From Thiomargarita sp. (GTDB lineage: Bacteria; Pseudomonadota; Gammaproteobacteria; Beggiatoales; Beggiatoaceae), in NCBI GenBank assembly GCA_020721025.1, contig DYNO01000026.1, forward strand, positions 18,216 to 24,042: DNA of 5,827 bases, in the 5' to 3' direction. Below, piece after piece: positions 4,901 through 5,827 of this stretch. Under the pieces are notes generated by a model. It was not told where the DNA came from and did no database searches. It saw only the letters and a program-made list of their open reading frames with translations. How positions within the stretch are numbered: position 1 is the stretch's first letter; each line of letters begins with the position of its first letter. The position numbers and the translations under genes are program-made.

Positions 4901-5341
4901 ATGAATCGGTTAGCAAATGAATATGAACAAGATTTTTATCAATGGACACAACATAACGCGCAATTGTTGCGTGAGGGGAAACTGACGGAGATTGATATAC
5001 TACACATCGCGGAGGAATTAGAAAGTATGGGCAAACGGGATAGACGCGAATTGGTTAGCCGCTTAACCGTGTTGCTTGCTCATCTCCTCAAGTGGCAATT
5101 TCAACCTCATTTTCGCTCCAAAAGTTGGCAATTCACGCTACGGGAGCAACGAACTCAAATTGCAAAGTTATTGAAAGATAGCCCAAGTTTAAAAAAATAT
5201 TTACATGAAGAAGGTATGTTAGAAGCCTATCCTGACGCGTTAGAAATGGCTAGCGATGAAACAGGATTGTTAGTTTCCGCCTTTCCAGAAAGATGTCCCT
5301 ATTCCATTGAACAATTGTTAGACAAAATCTTCTATCCGTAA
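4901..5341 (+). CDS. DUF29 family protein
   Basis: This 146-residue soluble protein matches the DUF29 family along its whole length. YEQDFYQWTQHNAQLLREGK (8-27) opens it. DILHIAEELESMGKRDRREL (32-51), LTVLLAHLLKWQFQP (55-69), SKSWQFTLREQRTQI (73-87) and LLKDSPSLKKYL (90-101) are the family blocks, and FPERCPYSIEQLLD (128-141) forms the C-terminal signature. The length is that of a complete member. The family is common, often multicopy, in cyanobacteria and Thiotrichales; its biochemical role is unknown. It is predicted to be alpha-helical. It lies between two near-identical XRE genes, 50 bases after the first and 27 before the second, so co-transcription is possible. The ribosome binding site is weak, in an A-rich leader. 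Confidence 0.92.
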   Translation: MNRLANEYEQDFYQWTQHNAQLLREGKLTEIDILHIAEELESMGKRDRRELVSRLTVLLAHLLKWQFQPHFRSKSWQFTLREQRTQIAKLLKDSPSLKKYLHEEGMLEAYPDALEMASDETGLLVSAFPERCPYSIEQLLDKIFYP

Positions 5342-5368
5342 ACGCACTTTTAAAAAACCGTTACGATT

Positions 5369-5764
5369 ATGCAAGTCAGTGAAAAATTGAAACTTATTCG
5401 TCACATCAAACAATGGTCACAAGAAGAAGTGGCGCATCGTTTGAATATTTCACCGAGCACTTATGGAAGTATGGAACGAGGAGAAACCAAATTATCGTTG
5501 GAACGTTTGACAGCGTTGGCGAAAGTTTTTGAGATTGATTTAGCGCAACTATTAGATTCTAGTGAGAAAAATATTTTTAACTTTGGAAGCATTGAGAGGT
5601 ATCATTGTCAAAATTGGTGCGATCATACACAATCAGAACAACTTATTGAATTAAAACATGAAGTAGAAAAATTACGTTTATTGTTGCAAGAGCGAGAAAA
5701 AGAAGTTGCCTATCTGAAGCAAATTATTGAATTATCACAAAATCAGAATCAAAAAACAAGTTAG
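5369..5764 (+). CDS. XRE-family regulator with coiled-coil tail, copy 2 (intact)
   Basis: This is the 131-residue full-length version of the duplicated regulator, starting MQVSEKLKLIRHIKQW at an ATG. The XRE helix-turn-helix covers about 9-62, with WSQEEVAHRLNISPSTYGSM ahead of the ERGETKLSLERL helix. The linker holds His79-Cys80-x3-Cys84-x-His86, and the leucine/valine heptad helix covers about 90-123. It differs from copy 1 at about nine residues, among them Arg-Tyr for Gly-Asp just before the His/Cys cluster, but keeps the cluster and all heptad-core positions conservatively. XRE proteins are usually repressors, often autoregulatory or paired with an adjacent gene; the partner could be the DUF29 protein or whatever follows the promoter downstream. 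No clear Shine-Dalgarno precedes the ATG. Confidence 0.88.
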   Translation: MQVSEKLKLIRHIKQWSQEEVAHRLNISPSTYGSMERGETKLSLERLTALAKVFEIDLAQLLDSSEKNIFNFGSIERYHCQNWCDHTQSEQLIELKHEVEKLRLLLQEREKEVAYLKQIIELSQNQNQKTS

Positions 5765-5769
5765 ATTGT
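5376..5769. repeat. Direct repeat copy 2 (XRE gene)
   Basis: Partner of the repeat at 4462-4855. Homology starts at TCAGTG inside the fourth codon region of the gene and ends at ATTGT just after the stop. The two copies flank 520 bases containing the DUF29 gene, so recombination between them would delete that gene and fuse the regulators into one. Confidence 0.9.
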
Positions 5770-5785
5770 TTATTATAGAACCGAT

Positions 5786-5812
5786 TTGACATTTTTATAG
5801 ATATGTTATACT
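5786..5812 (+). promoter_or_regulatory. Strong sigma70-like promoter running off the window
   Basis: A consensus -35 TTGACA (5786-5791) and a -10 TATACT (5807-5812) preceded by TG (extended -10) are separated by 15 bases. Transcription would begin near 5819 and read out of the window. It follows the second XRE gene by only 22 bases, so it may drive a gene controlled by that regulator. The spacer is two bases shorter than the optimum. Confidence 0.55.
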
Positions 5813-5827
5813 GTGCTGGTGAAGATA

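Noticed and set aside
4887..4904. Five-codon leader frame (MKKII) overlapping the DUF29 start by ATGA
   Set aside because: It is A-rich and very short with no ribosome binding site; such frames arise easily by chance.

Overview
The window reads as a piece of a moderately AT-rich gammaproteobacterial genome. The arsR product is close to the enterobacterial arsenite-sensing type. The small XRE/coiled-coil proteins and the DUF29 protein are of a kind common in filamentous sulfur bacteria (Thiotrichales such as Thiothrix, Beggiatoa or Thioploca) and in cyanobacteria. The genus is an inference from gene content; there is no rRNA or other marker gene.

Positions 1-3900 hold one arsenic-resistance operon on the + strand. 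It starts with a promoter and a palindromic ArsR-type operator (66-110). The genes follow in the order arsR, acr3 (arsenite efflux), a two-gene cassette that looks like a stand-alone polymorphic-toxin C-terminal domain with a small immunity-like partner, a DUF318/ArsP-type permease, a 77-residue thioredoxin-like protein, and an arsC of the low-molecular-weight phosphatase type. A hairpin with a T-run (3864-3899) closes it. The logic is: ArsR senses As(III) through Cys-x-Cys, ArsC reduces arsenate to arsenite, Acr3 exports it, and the permease plus mini-thioredoxin form an accessory efflux or redox pair. The toxin/immunity-like pair has no obvious role in arsenic chemistry and is the most surprising element of the operon.

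Positions 3900-4460 are a boundary region. It carries several palindromes in quick succession (3915-4040), then the 3' remnant of a minus-strand gene with a Thr/Pro-rich linker. That remnant has no usable start and is cut off at about 4461.

Positions 4462-5827 carry two nearly identical XRE-family regulators (394-bp direct repeats, about 95% identical) on either side of a DUF29 gene. The first copy has lost its ATG at exactly the point where the minus-strand remnant is broken, so one rearrangement probably explains both. A strong sigma70-like promoter (5786-5812) then drives something beyond the window edge.

No tRNA, rRNA, CRISPR array, transposase or integrase was recognised.
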